From NCBI RefSeq assembly GCF_028532725.1, contig NZ_JAQKGU010000001.1:372001-436000 (forward strand): a stretch of DNA of 64,000 bases, read 5' to 3'. Position numbers and translations under genes: made by a program. The DNA is from Desulfovibrio sp. Fe33. Its GTDB lineage: Bacteria > Desulfobacterota > Desulfovibrionia > Desulfovibrionales > Desulfovibrionaceae. The notes beneath the pieces are model-generated. The model saw only the letters and a list, made by a program, of their open reading frames with translations, was not told where the DNA came from and made no database searches. How positions within the stretch are numbered: the stretch's first letter is position 1; each line of letters starts with the position of its first letter. Below, in pieces: positions 32,119-43,368 of the stretch.

Positions 32119-33993
32119 CTACTCGCCGAGGCCCAGAGCCTTGCGCTTCGCCTTGATGCGAGTGTCGAACATCTCGGCCGTCTTCACCGGATCAGGTTCG
32201 ATGAAGAAGGTCGCGCCGACCAGGTCCTCGAGCCCGGAAACGGCGAGGTTGGTCACCGTTTCGGACCCCAGGATGTTCGGCGGATGGCCAAGGTGTGTGT
32301 AGATGCCCGACGCAACGGCGTAGAGCCCGATGGCGGCGGCTTTTTCGGAATACCACTCCGGCGAGGAGGCGCCGACGGGCAAGTCCGAGATATCGACCTT
32401 CAACTCGTTGGCCAGAGCCGCGCAGAGTTGGAGGAAGCGGGCGTTGTCCACGCAGGAGCCGTAATGCAGCACGGGCGGTATGCCGAGCGCGCCGCAGACT
32501 TTTTTCAAGCCGGGACCGGCCTGCTCGATGGCCTCGGGGACCAGCAGCCCGGCCTTGCCCGCTGCGGTGGTCACGCAGCCGGTGACGAGAACGAGGATGT
32601 CCCGCTTGATGAGTTCCCTGGCCAGGCCGACGTTCAGGGAGTCCTGTTTGATCTTGGGATTGTTGCAGCCCACGATGCCCACTGCGCCGCGGACGTCGCC
32701 GGCGGCGATGGCCTCGATGAGCGGGGTCAGGGAGCCGCCCAGGGCCTGGATGACCGCCTCGTTGGAGAAGCCGGTCATGATCTCAACCGGCTCGCAGGGA
32801 ATCTCCACGCGGGACGCGTCGCGTTCCGCGAAGCTCTCCACCGCGATGGAGACGATCTCGCGCGCCTGCTTCATGGCCGTTTTGGGCTGGAAGTCGAAGT
32901 GGATGGCCCCGGTGAAGCGCGCCTTGTTGGCCGTGTCGATGAATTTGGTGTGATAACAGCCCGATATCTGCACGAGGCTGGGCATGATGCACTGGTAGTC
33001 CACCACGATGGCCTCGACCGCGCCGGTGAGGATGGCCAGTTCGGTCATCAGGTGGTTTCCGGCCATGGGTACGCCCTGGCGCATGAGCAGTTCGTTGCCC
33101 GTGCAGCAGAGCCCGCCGACGTTGATTCCGGTCGCGCCCAGTTCTTTGGCCCGGGCCAGCATTTCCGGTTCGCGCGCGGCGGCCAGGATCATCTCGGACA
33201 CCACGGGATTGTGCCCGTGGACCAGCAGGTTGACCTGGTCCTCCTTCAGGATGCCGAGGTTGGCCGAGGATCGTTTGGGGGTGGGCGTGCCGAAGATGAC
33301 GTCCGACAGCTCGGTGCCGATCATGGAGCCGCCCCATCCGTCGGCCAGGGCGGTCCGGGCCGCGTGGATCAGCGTGTTGGGCGCGTCGTTGTCGCAGCCC
33401 ATGTGGGTCCGGTGCATCATCTCGGCGATTTCGCGGTCAACGCCGCGGGGCGTCATGCCCAGCGCGTCCCACTTCTTGCGTCGCACTTCGGGCGCGCGGG
33501 AGAGAAACCCCACGGATTTCTTGCGTGAGCCGAAGTCCGCGAAACAGCACTCCATCACGTCTTCGGCCACTTCCTTGAAATCACGTCCGTCGACCTCGAT
33601 GCCGAGTTCCCCGGCCAGGCGGAGCAGCTTGGCCTGGTCGGTGATCCGGTAATCTTCGGTCTCCTCCGTCAGGATGGCTTCCAGCACCTCGATGAGGTCC
33701 CGGCCGTGGTCGGAGTGTCCGGCCGCGCCGCCCGCCACGAACCGGCCGAAGTTACGGGCCACCACGACATCCGCGTCCGCGCCGCAGACGCCGCGCGGGC
33801 TTTTCGCGGTGATGCGGCAGGGCCCCATGGTACAGTTGCGGCAACTGGTGCCCAACTCGCAAATTTTACAGGGTGGTTGTTTGGCGAGCCGTTCGTGTAC
33901 GGTTTCGATGCCTTCGGCGCGTCCCTTGCGGATCATCGCTTTGGCGTCGTCCCAAATGGTCAGTTCGTCAATGGGCTTCGGTTCTCTGCTCAT
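32119..33993 (-). CDS. cooS: Anaerobic (nickel) carbon monoxide dehydrogenase catalytic subunit CooS
   Basis: 624 aa from ATG 33993 with AGGAG upstream. The N-terminal Cys motif CKICELGTSCRNCTMGPCRI (near residue 40) supplies the B- and D-cluster ligands. C-cluster ligands are visible in HGHNPVVSEMI (His), GLCCTGNEL, IVGCNN, VTGCVTTAAGKAG and HYGSCVDNAR. The enzyme interconverts CO and CO2 with low-potential electrons in the cytoplasm. No ferredoxin CooF, acetyl-CoA synthase or hydrogenase gene is next to it, so the electron acceptor is unclear. The upstream region has a CooA-type operator. Confidence 0.97.
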   Translation of the reverse strand: MSREPKPIDELTIWDDAKAMIRKGRAEGIETVHERLAKQPPCKICELGTSCRNCTMGPCRITAKSPRGVCGADADVVVARNFGRFVAGGAAGHSDHGRDLIEVLEAILTEETEDYRITDQAKLLRLAGELGIEVDGRDFKEVAEDVMECCFADFGSRKKSVGFLSRAPEVRRKKWDALGMTPRGVDREIAEMMHRTHMGCDNDAPNTLIHAARTALADGWGGSMIGTELSDVIFGTPTPKRSSANLGILKEDQVNLLVHGHNPVVSEMILAAAREPEMLARAKELGATGINVGGLCCTGNELLMRQGVPMAGNHLMTELAILTGAVEAIVVDYQCIMPSLVQISGCYHTKFIDTANKARFTGAIHFDFQPKTAMKQAREIVSIAVESFAERDASRVEIPCEPVEIMTGFSNEAVIQALGGSLTPLIEAIAAGDVRGAVGIVGCNNPKIKQDSLNVGLARELIKRDILVLVTGCVTTAAGKAGLLVPEAIEQAGPGLKKVCGALGIPPVLHYGSCVDNARFLQLCAALANELKVDISDLPVGASSPEWYSEKAAAIGLYAVASGIYTHLGHPPNILGSETVTNLAVSGLEDLVGATFFIEPDPVKTAEMFDTRIKAKRKALGLGE

Positions 33994-34073
33994 GTGGACT
34001 CCTAATGCTGGCATGGTTCGAAAGGATTGGACCGCTCCATCCCCGTGGCGAGACAAAACGCCACTTTCACCAA

Positions 34074-34116
34074 TGCATAGGATAGTGGAAAGCCTGCGTC
34101 TGTCAGATAACCGACA
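34074..34116 (-). promoter_or_regulatory. Candidate CooA-dependent promoter of cooSC
   Basis: TGTCAGATAACCGACA at 34101-34116 matches the CooA site TGTCG-N6-CGACA with a single change in one half. Downstream on the minus strand TATGCA (34074-34079) could be the -10 element. If transcription starts near 34067 the operator is centred near -41.5, the class II position used by CRP-type activators. The leader to the cooS ATG would be about 74 nt. Confidence 0.68.
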
Positions 34117-34172
34117 AAAGGCGTATGAAAATTAAAAAAGGATCAACCGAAGCCCGGAGATGTCCCGATGGG

Positions 34173-34829
34173 TCAGCGTTCCGTGCCTGCGGCACGTTCA
34201 AGGGCGTCCATGTCCGGGATGAAGAACACCCCGCGTGCCTGTTTGAGCACAAGCCCGGCGCGGGAGAGTTCTCCCAGGAGGGTGGATACGGTCTGGCGGG
34301 AAGCCCCCATATGCTGGGCAAGCTGCTCTATGGTCAGGTCCAGGGAGAGGCGTATGCCTTCCCCTTCGGGCACGCCCGACTGTCGAGCCTGGACAAGCAT
34401 GAAGTCCATGAGCCGGGAGTAGATGTCCTTGAAGGCGAGGCCGCCGATGATGAGAAAGGAGTTCTTGAGGATGTGGCCGAGCACGCGGACCATGGTGCGC
34501 GTGAAGGTGGGCACGGAGTCCATGACCCGCCTGACCGCATGAACCGGCGCCGTGAGCAGTTCGGCGTCGTCCAGCGCCTGCACGTAGCATTCGGCATGAG
34601 TGGCGTAGACGTCGCCCGGATTGAGGATGCCGAGGGTGAATTCCTTTTCCGCATAGGCCAGGTAGACGCGCACGCGACCCCTGCCCACGATGAAGACGAG
34701 GTTCTCCGCTTCTTCCGGGGTGTAGATGATGGTTCCGCCGGTAAAGGAACGGGCATTGAACAGGTCCCGGAGTTCCTTCAACTCCTCCCTGGCAAGCTCG
34801 TCCAGCAGATTGACGCCGGTAAATTTCAT
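34173..34829 (-). CDS. cooA: CooA-like CRP/FNR-family regulator
   Basis: 218 aa from ATG 34829. It has a cyclic-nucleotide-type sensor domain (GGTIIYTPEEAENLVFIVGRGRVRVYL), a long dimer helix and a C-terminal helix-turn-helix (TIEQLAQHMGASRQTVSTLLGEL). The heme-region stretch GDVYATHAEC aligns with Rhodospirillum CooA GDMFCMHSGC. The axial His is kept (His78), but the Cys that ligates ferric heme is Ala76. It sits upstream of cooS on the same strand, with a CooA-like operator between. CO sensing is therefore probable, with altered redox behaviour. A general CRP/FNR regulator is the alternative. Confidence 0.82.
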   Translation of the reverse strand: MKFTGVNLLDELAREELKELRDLFNARSFTGGTIIYTPEEAENLVFIVGRGRVRVYLAYAEKEFTLGILNPGDVYATHAECYVQALDDAELLTAPVHAVRRVMDSVPTFTRTMVRVLGHILKNSFLIIGGLAFKDIYSRLMDFMLVQARQSGVPEGEGIRLSLDLTIEQLAQHMGASRQTVSTLLGELSRAGLVLKQARGVFFIPDMDALERAAGTER

Positions 34830-35121
34830 GTTCTCCCCACACAGGCTGGATAGTCCTGGTGCCAGCATAGGTCATGCCGGGCAAATAATCCATTTGAATT
34901 TGAGACCACCGTAGTCCGGAATATTGTTGCACCGTAGAGGTCGGGGCGATCCGTGCCGTTTTTCCCGGCATCGTGAAAAGGGGCTGGACTGCAACGGTTT
35001 TTTTGAATGTTGCGAAAGTCCTACGACCTGTTTCGAAAGGATAAGGGAAAAGCGGGGCCTCGCGTTCAGCCGCGCGGCCCGTTCAAATGAGGGGGAATCC
35101 TTATTCCCGGCCGAAGAAAGC
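34830..35121. other. 292-bp gap upstream of the CooA-like gene
   Basis: No convincing ORF is present. A small GGGAAT/ATTCCC hairpin (near 35093-35108) lies after the stop codon of the 79-aa gene but has no T-run. I see no clear promoter or operator for the regulator gene. Confidence 0.5.
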
Positions 35122-35361
35122 CTAGCTCTCGGCGTCTTCGAACTTGGCCTGGATGACGGCTGCGTCGTCGGGACCGGTCTCAAGTTGCAGGGACTTGGAC
35201 TGGCCGTGGCAGCGCACGCCTTCGTGTGTGAGGGTGATGTACCCGGCCGAAAGGGCCTTGGTGTAGGGCATCTGTTCGCGCATCTCGTCAAAGTTGATGC
35301 GGCTGGGGAATATGATGGGCACGGGCGCGCCGGAAAAGTCTTCGAACATGATGTACTTCAT
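35122..35361 (-). CDS. Small soluble protein of unknown function
   Basis: 79 aa from ATG 35361, with a strong AAGGAG 7 bp upstream, which makes it a convincing gene. The sequence starts MKYIMFEDFSGAPVPIIFPSR and contains FDEMREQMPYTKALSAGYITL and VRCHGQSKSLQLE. There is no signal peptide or membrane helix. It looks like a compact alpha/beta protein, possibly a phage-independent housekeeping small protein, but I do not recognise the family. It is divergent from the heptosyltransferase gene. Confidence 0.8.
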   Translation of the reverse strand: MKYIMFEDFSGAPVPIIFPSRINFDEMREQMPYTKALSAGYITLTHEGVRCHGQSKSLQLETGPDDAAVIQAKFEDAES

Positions 35362-35453
35362 GAATGGCTCCTTTTGTGCGGCCAGACTATCCGCTGGGCG
35401 GCCGCAGATCAAGATGTTGCCTCAACCTGCGTGACAGGATACACGTACACCCC

Positions 35454-36491
35454 ATGCGCGAATACAAAAAAATCGGCGTCTGGCAGACAGCGTTTCTGGG
35501 CGACGCCGTTTTGACCTTGCCCCTTCTGAGGGCCCTTAAGGATCGCTACCCCGACGCGGAGATTCATTTCTTCGTGCGCGCCGGGGTGGAACCCGTGTTT
35601 ACCGGGCAACCGGAAATCGCGCGGGTGCGCCCCTTTGCCAAGCGCGGGGCGCAGAAGTCCCTGAGGGCCGCCATGCGATTGGGACGGGCTCTCGGCAGGG
35701 AGGAATTCGACCTGTGGATCTCCGCCCACGCGAGTTTGCGTTCGGCCGTCGTGGCGCGGGCCACCGGCATTCCCAGGCGCATCGGCTACAGCGCGCCGTG
35801 GTACAACCGTTTCGCATACACCGAGACCGTGGATCGCCGCTTCAACGAGCTTGCCGAGATCGAGCGGCTCATGGAACTGGCCCGTCCGCTGGGGATCGAC
35901 GGCCCTGCTCCCGAGGCGCGGCTGGTCCTGCCGAGCGGGGCCATGCGCGCCGCCGAACGCATTCGCGGCGGCATCGACGCCGACCGGCCTGTGCTCGGCA
36001 TCCATCCGGGCTCCACCTGGCCGACGAAGTGCTGGCCCGAGGAATATTTCAGCGAGATCGTGCGCCGCGCTTCGGACGGCGGCGCGCATGTGCTCGTTTT
36101 TGCCGGGCCGGGCGAGGAGGAGCTGGCCGCACGGATTATTGACGGGGCCGAAGTCGCTCCGCATCACGTGACCAATCTTGCGGGCAAGTTGTCTCTGCCC
36201 AAGCTCGCGGCCTGTCTCGGCAAGCTTGACGCCTATCTGACCAATGATTCCGGTCCCATGCATCTGGCCTGGACGCAGGATGTGCCTCTGGTGGCCCTGT
36301 TCGGTCCCACCGTGGAATCCCTCGGCTTTTTCCCGCGCGGAGCGAATTCGACCGTGCTGGAGACGGATTTGGATTGCCGTCCCTGCGGTCTGCACGGCCC
36401 CCGGAAATGCCCCAAAGGCCATTTCCGGTGCATGAAGGAGTTGACGCCCGACCATGTCTGGTCCGAGTTGAGAAAGAAGCTCTGGCCCTAG
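35454..36491 (+). CDS. Glycosyltransferase family 9 protein (ADP-heptose:LPS heptosyltransferase-like)
   Basis: 345 aa from ATG 35454. The GT9 pattern is clear: IGVWQTAFLGDAVLTLPLLRALKDRYPDAEI at the N-terminus, LGIHPGSTWPTKCWPEEYF near residue 182 and YLTNDSGPMHLAWTQDVPLVALFGPT near 262. The C-terminal DCRPCGLHGPRKCPKGHFRCM has the Cys cluster common in WaaF-type enzymes. It would add heptose to the LPS inner core at the cytoplasmic membrane. It is monocistronic and ends in a strong terminator. Confidence 0.92.
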   Translation: MREYKKIGVWQTAFLGDAVLTLPLLRALKDRYPDAEIHFFVRAGVEPVFTGQPEIARVRPFAKRGAQKSLRAAMRLGRALGREEFDLWISAHASLRSAVVARATGIPRRIGYSAPWYNRFAYTETVDRRFNELAEIERLMELARPLGIDGPAPEARLVLPSGAMRAAERIRGGIDADRPVLGIHPGSTWPTKCWPEEYFSEIVRRASDGGAHVLVFAGPGEEELAARIIDGAEVAPHHVTNLAGKLSLPKLAACLGKLDAYLTNDSGPMHLAWTQDVPLVALFGPTVESLGFFPRGANSTVLETDLDCRPCGLHGPRKCPKGHFRCMKELTPDHVWSELRKKLWP

Positions 36492-36515
36492 GTTGTTGTT
36501 TCGCGGTCAGGCGGA

Positions 36516-36544
36516 AAAGGCGGCTCTTCGGAGCCGCCTTTTTT
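36516..36544 (+). terminator. Intrinsic terminator of the heptosyltransferase gene
   Basis: AAAAGGCGGCTC-TTCG-GAGCCGCCTTTTTT is a perfect GC-rich stem with a stable TTCG tetraloop followed by a T-run. It begins 24 bp after the stop codon. Confidence 0.95.
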
Positions 36545-36583
36545 CGTGCGGAGCGGGGATATCACGCTGATTGGGTGTCCGCC

Positions 36584-36912
36584 TTACGCGGGGGGAGAAT
36601 AGAGGGGAAGCCGCCTTCGGCGGCGGTGTCGGGTGATTTCGCCTCCGACGGGCAAGGGGAGCGCCCCCTTGCATCCCCGTCGGCGCTTCGCGGAGTGTGC
36701 GGGGGGATCGGGCTGGGTCGGCTTATTGTCGTTTCGGCATTCATTTGCGGGTAATCAAGGAGATAAGAGACTGAGGGGGGCTGATTTACGCGGGGGGAGA
36801 ATAGAGGGGAAGCCGCCTTCGGCGTCGGTGTCGGGTGATTTCGCCTCCGGCGGGCAAGGGGAGCGCCCCCTTGCATCCCCATCGGCGCTTTGCGGCGTGC
36901 GCGGGGGGGCGT
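36584..36912. repeat. Two direct copies (202-bp period) of the second intergenic repeat family
   Basis: Units starting at 36584 and 36786 share about 125 bp with only a few differences: ACGCGGGGGGAGAATAGAGG, a GCCGCCTTCGGCG hairpin, GTCGGGTGATTTCGCCTCCG, then GGGCAAGGGGAGC/GCCCCCTTGC and CGGCGCTT-GCGG. Between the copies lie about 75 bp of unrelated sequence. The core is shared with the copy at 19335-19440. The region is a gap between the convergent heptosyltransferase and ATP synthase genes and contains no credible ORF. Confidence 0.85.
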
Positions 36913-36930
36913 TGGGAGTGTGGAGCAATG

Positions 36931-36966
36931 AAAAGGGGCGGTTCCTTGCGGAATCGCCCCTTTGTT
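36931..36966. terminator. Terminator of the ATP synthase operon
   Basis: AAAAGGGGCGGTTCC-TTGC-GGAATCGCCCCTTT forms a stem of about 11 GC-rich pairs flanked by A and T runs. Read on the minus strand it lies about 24 bp after the atpC stop codon and ends in TTTT. Confidence 0.88.
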
Positions 36967-36989
36967 GTGTGTGAGTGGGTAGGTCGAGG

Positions 36990-37409
36990 TTAGCAGGTGC
37001 CTGCGTTCTGGCCGCTGGATTTGCAGCTGATGCGCGAGATGGCGCGTTTCAGAGCGGCCTGGTTGCGGGCGGCCTCGATCTTCTCCTTGGAGGCCGTGGT
37101 GCGCTGTTCGGCGCGGTCCTTGGCCTTCATGGCGCGATCGACGTCGATCTCGGTGGCCTTCTCGGCAACTTCCGCCAGGATGGTGACCTGGTTGTTGCTG
37201 ACTTCGGCAAAGCCACCGGAGACGAAGACGTAGAACGCCTTGCCGTCTTGTTTGTAGTGAAGATTGCCGATCCCGAGAGCGGACAGGAAAGGCACGTGGT
37301 TCGGCAGCACGCCGAATTCGCCCATGATGCCGGGCGCGCCCACGTATTCCACGTCCTCGGAAAGAACTTTCCGATCGGGAGTGACAATTTCAAGCTTCAA
37401 TGTGGCCAT
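36990..37409 (-). CDS. atpC: ATP synthase F1 epsilon subunit
   Basis: 139 aa. Family start [45 protein letters not shown] and the helical C-terminal hairpin are typical. Epsilon sits in the central stalk, couples rotation and can inhibit hydrolysis. The C-terminus ([12 protein letters not shown]) is unusual in having two Cys. Last gene of the ATP synthase run, 12 bp after atpD. Confidence 0.97.
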   Translation of the reverse strand: MATLKLEIVTPDRKVLSEDVEYVGAPGIMGEFGVLPNHVPFLSALGIGNLHYKQDGKAFYVFVSGGFAEVSNNQVTILAEVAEKATEIDVDRAMKAKDRAEQRTTASKEKIEAARNQAALKRAISRISCKSSGQNAGTC

Positions 37410-37421
37410 GAGGTACCTCGC

Positions 37422-38822
<1,401 letters not shown>

Positions 38823-38835
38823 TCATAGCCCCCTT

Positions 38836-39717
38836 TTATCCTTTCAGCGCTTCCACGCCGCCGACAATGTCCATGAGATCGCCAGTAATGGCGGCCTGCC
38901 TCGTCTTGTTGTAAAGCAAGGTCAGCGTATTTGTCAGTTCGTCGCAAGCCTTGGTGGCGTTGTCCATCGCCGCCATGCGGGCTGCGTGCTCGGATGCGGA
39001 AGTATCCAGCAGGCCGCGGTACACCTGGACCTTGATGAACCGGGGAAGGAGTTCGGCGAGCAAACCCTTGACGGACGGTTCGTACAGATAGTCCCCGGAG
39101 GACCCGGACTTTTCCTCGCTTTCGCCCTCTTCGTGGGTCGCCATGGGCAGCACCGTCAAATCGACGGGCGGCTGTTTGGCCATGCTTTGGAATTCACCGA
39201 AGCACACGTGGACCTCATCGAGGTCGCCTTCGACGTACCTGGCGATCAGCTCGTTGCCGACGCTGGCCGCAAGGGTGAAGTCGAAGTGGGTCATGGAGTC
39301 GGCCTCTGCGCGCACGATTTCGTAATCGAGCTTGCGGAAGGCGTCGCGCGCCTTTTTGCCGATGCACCAAAGTTTGACAGCCTTGCCCTCGGCCGTTTTG
39401 GCCTGGGCCAGCCGTTTGGCCGTGTTGATGATATTGATATTGAACGCGCCGCAGAGCCCGCGATCGGAGGTGGCGACCATGATGCCCACGGTCTTCACTT
39501 CTTCCCGGACTTCCAGCAGCGGATGCACCGATTCGTCAGCACCGGCCGCCAAGTCTCCAAGCATCTCGTAAAACTTGTTCGCATACGGACGGAAGCGCTC
39601 GATACGCTCCTGAGCGTTGCGCAGTTTTGCCGAGGCCACCATGTTCATGGCCTTGGTGATCTGCTTGGTTTTCTTGACGCCAGTAATCTGGTTCTGGACG
39701 TCTCTTAACGAAGCCAT
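38836..39717 (-). CDS. atpG: ATP synthase F1 gamma subunit
   Basis: 293 aa. N-terminal MASLRDVQNQITGVKKTKQITKAMNMVASAKL and C-terminal NTLTLLYNKTRQAAITGDLMDIVGG helices form the coiled-coil rotor shaft; the central TSDRGLCGAFNINI is the Rossmann-like part. Near residue 200 there is a short charged insert (HEEGESEEKSGSSGD). It lies 15 bp after atpA. Confidence 0.98.
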   Translation of the reverse strand: MASLRDVQNQITGVKKTKQITKAMNMVASAKLRNAQERIERFRPYANKFYEMLGDLAAGADESVHPLLEVREEVKTVGIMVATSDRGLCGAFNINIINTAKRLAQAKTAEGKAVKLWCIGKKARDAFRKLDYEIVRAEADSMTHFDFTLAASVGNELIARYVEGDLDEVHVCFGEFQSMAKQPPVDLTVLPMATHEEGESEEKSGSSGDYLYEPSVKGLLAELLPRFIKVQVYRGLLDTSASEHAARMAAMDNATKACDELTNTLTLLYNKTRQAAITGDLMDIVGGVEALKG

Positions 39718-39732
39718 TCAACTACCCCTTGG

Positions 39733-41793
<2,061 letters not shown>

Positions 41794-41797
<4 letters not shown>

Positions 41798-42372
41798 TTG
41801 AGCACCACCTTTGTTAAATAGTCATCCACAAGCTTGTCGTGGTCCTGGGCGCTCAGCTTCTCGGCAACGATCTTTTCCGCGGCTGCGACGACCATTTCGG
41901 CCATTTCGGCACGGATGGAATCGACGGCTGCCTGCGCTTCGTTGGAAGCGGTGCGCTTTGCCTGCTCGGTGAGAGCTTCGGCGTCACGTTTCGCCTTCTC
42001 GATGATGGCGGACTTGATGGATTCGCCCTGAGCCCTGGCGTCGTCGAGAATCTGCTTCTTCTCCTGCGCCAGGTTGGCGATGCCCGCCTCGACTTCCTTG
42101 AGCTTCCGCTCGGCCTCGACCTTGCGGGTCTGAAGGTCGTCCAGATCCTTCTTGATGCCGTCGCGGCGTCCCACGAAGAAGTCCTTCACCTTGGCTCCGC
42201 CAAACTTGTAGAGCAGCCAGGCGAAGATGATGAAGTTGACGATGCGCAGGCCGTAGTCCTTGAGGTTCTCGGCCGTGAAGAGCGCATGGCCCCCGCCTTC
42301 GCTGGCGAACGCGACAGAGGAGACAGCCAGGGCGGTCATGAGGACCGCAAAAAACACATAGGTACGTTTCAA
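41794..42372 (-). CDS. atpF: ATP synthase Fo b subunit (TTG start)
   Basis: 192 aa if it starts at TTG 42372, which has GAGGAGG 8 bp upstream; no ATG is suitably placed. A signal-like segment (KRTYVFFAVLMTALAVSSVAFA) precedes the membrane helix (YGLRIVNFIIFAWLLYKFGG, about residues 42-61) and a long charged coiled coil to the C-terminus. Subunit b forms the peripheral stalk. It pairs with the b'-type gene just upstream, so the stalk is probably a b/b' heterodimer. Confidence 0.92.
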
Positions 42373-42391
42373 GATCAACCCCTCCTCTTGT

Positions 42392-42814
42392 CTAAGCCTG
42401 GCCCAGGATCTTGCCTGTCGCCTGCTCAGCGTAGTCGTACACATCCTTGGACAGCTGCTCCATGGCGGCCTTGGCCTCGGCCTGAATCTCGGCGCGGGCG
42501 GCCTTGATCCGGTCGGAAGCCTCTTTGCCTGCCTCGGAAAGGATGGCCTGTTCCTGGGCCACGCCTTCGTCCTTCGCTGCGCTGCGGATATCTCCGGCCT
42601 CCTTGCGCGCCAGGGCGAGCTGGGCTTCGTAGTCCACCAGCTTTTCTTCGGCGCCTGCGTTGAACCCTTCGATCTTCTCCAGCTGGTCAGCCATCAACCC
42701 CTTGCGCTTCTTGATGATTTCGCGGACCGGGCGGATCAGCACGACGTTCAGCAAGAAGATCATGACAACGAAGTTCAGACCTTGGATAAAAATTGTTTTG
42801 TCAGGTATAACCAT
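42392..42814 (-). CDS. ATP synthase Fo b'-type subunit
   Basis: 140 aa. One N-terminal membrane helix (FIQGLNFVVMIFLLNVVLI, about 9-27) is followed by RPVREIIKKRKGLMADQ and a long Ala/Glu/Lys-rich coiled coil. It is shorter than atpF and lacks the signal-like start, as b' subunits do. It is the first gene of the ATP synthase cluster. Genes for the a and c subunits are not present here, as is common when the operon is split. Confidence 0.93.
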   Translation of the reverse strand: MVIPDKTIFIQGLNFVVMIFLLNVVLIRPVREIIKKRKGLMADQLEKIEGFNAGAEEKLVDYEAQLALARKEAGDIRSAAKDEGVAQEQAILSEAGKEASDRIKAARAEIQAEAKAAMEQLSKDVYDYAEQATGKILGQA

Positions 42815-42943
42815 ACCAAATGCCCCCGATGAGGTTGTGAATTTTGGCGCAAAGTCACTGCGAATTACCCAATTTCGCGGGTTGTGTCAAAGCCTTTTTC
42901 TCTTTGAACCTACGCGAATTCACGCATTCAAAACCGGTCAGGA

Positions 42944-43312
42944 CTAATCGGCGTCCTGCTGCGGCTTTGCGCTCGAAGCGGCGTCCATGCTGCCCATGAC
43001 GAGTTCGCCCTGGAGTACCGCGCCTTCCTCGACCACCAGGACCGGAGTCCTGATATTGCCCTGCAAATTGGCGGTCTTATGCAGAACAACCTTGTTCCTT
43101 GCCTCCACCTCGCCCTTGAATTTGCCGGAAAGAACCAGTTGGCCGACCTTGACTTGGCCGTCTACCGAGGCTTCCTGGCCGACGACGAGCGTTCCTTCGG
43201 AAACCACTTCGCCCTGGAAGTTGCCGTCGATGCGCACCGCACCTTGAAAATGCAACTTTCCGTGGTAGTTGGTTCCCGCCCCCAAAAACGCGTTTATCTC
43301 ATCTCTGGCCAT
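42944..43312 (-). CDS. Bactofilin family cytoskeletal protein
   Basis: 122 aa from ATG 43312. The central beta-helix is shown by regular repeats such as GKLHFQGAVRIDGNFQGEVVSEGTLVVGQEASVDGQVKVGQLVLSGKFKGEV in order from about residue 18 to 100; the tails are short and polar. Bactofilins polymerise without nucleotides and organise cell-wall enzymes or polar proteins. It lies between rodA and the ATP synthase genes, close to the mre/mrd shape genes, which supports a role in cell shape. Confidence 0.93.
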   Translation of the reverse strand: MARDEINAFLGAGTNYHGKLHFQGAVRIDGNFQGEVVSEGTLVVGQEASVDGQVKVGQLVLSGKFKGEVEARNKVVLHKTANLQGNIRTPVLVVEEGAVLQGELVMGSMDAASSAKPQQDAD

Positions 43313-43368
43313 GAAAACCTGCTCCTGCAAAGACCGGGTTGTGAAAAAATGAGCTTGTTTCGTTCAGA

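Noticed and set aside
31468-33528. A 686-codon open frame on the plus strand
   Set aside because: It is antisense to cooC and cooS and has no recognisable motif. The real genes have full sets of metal ligands.
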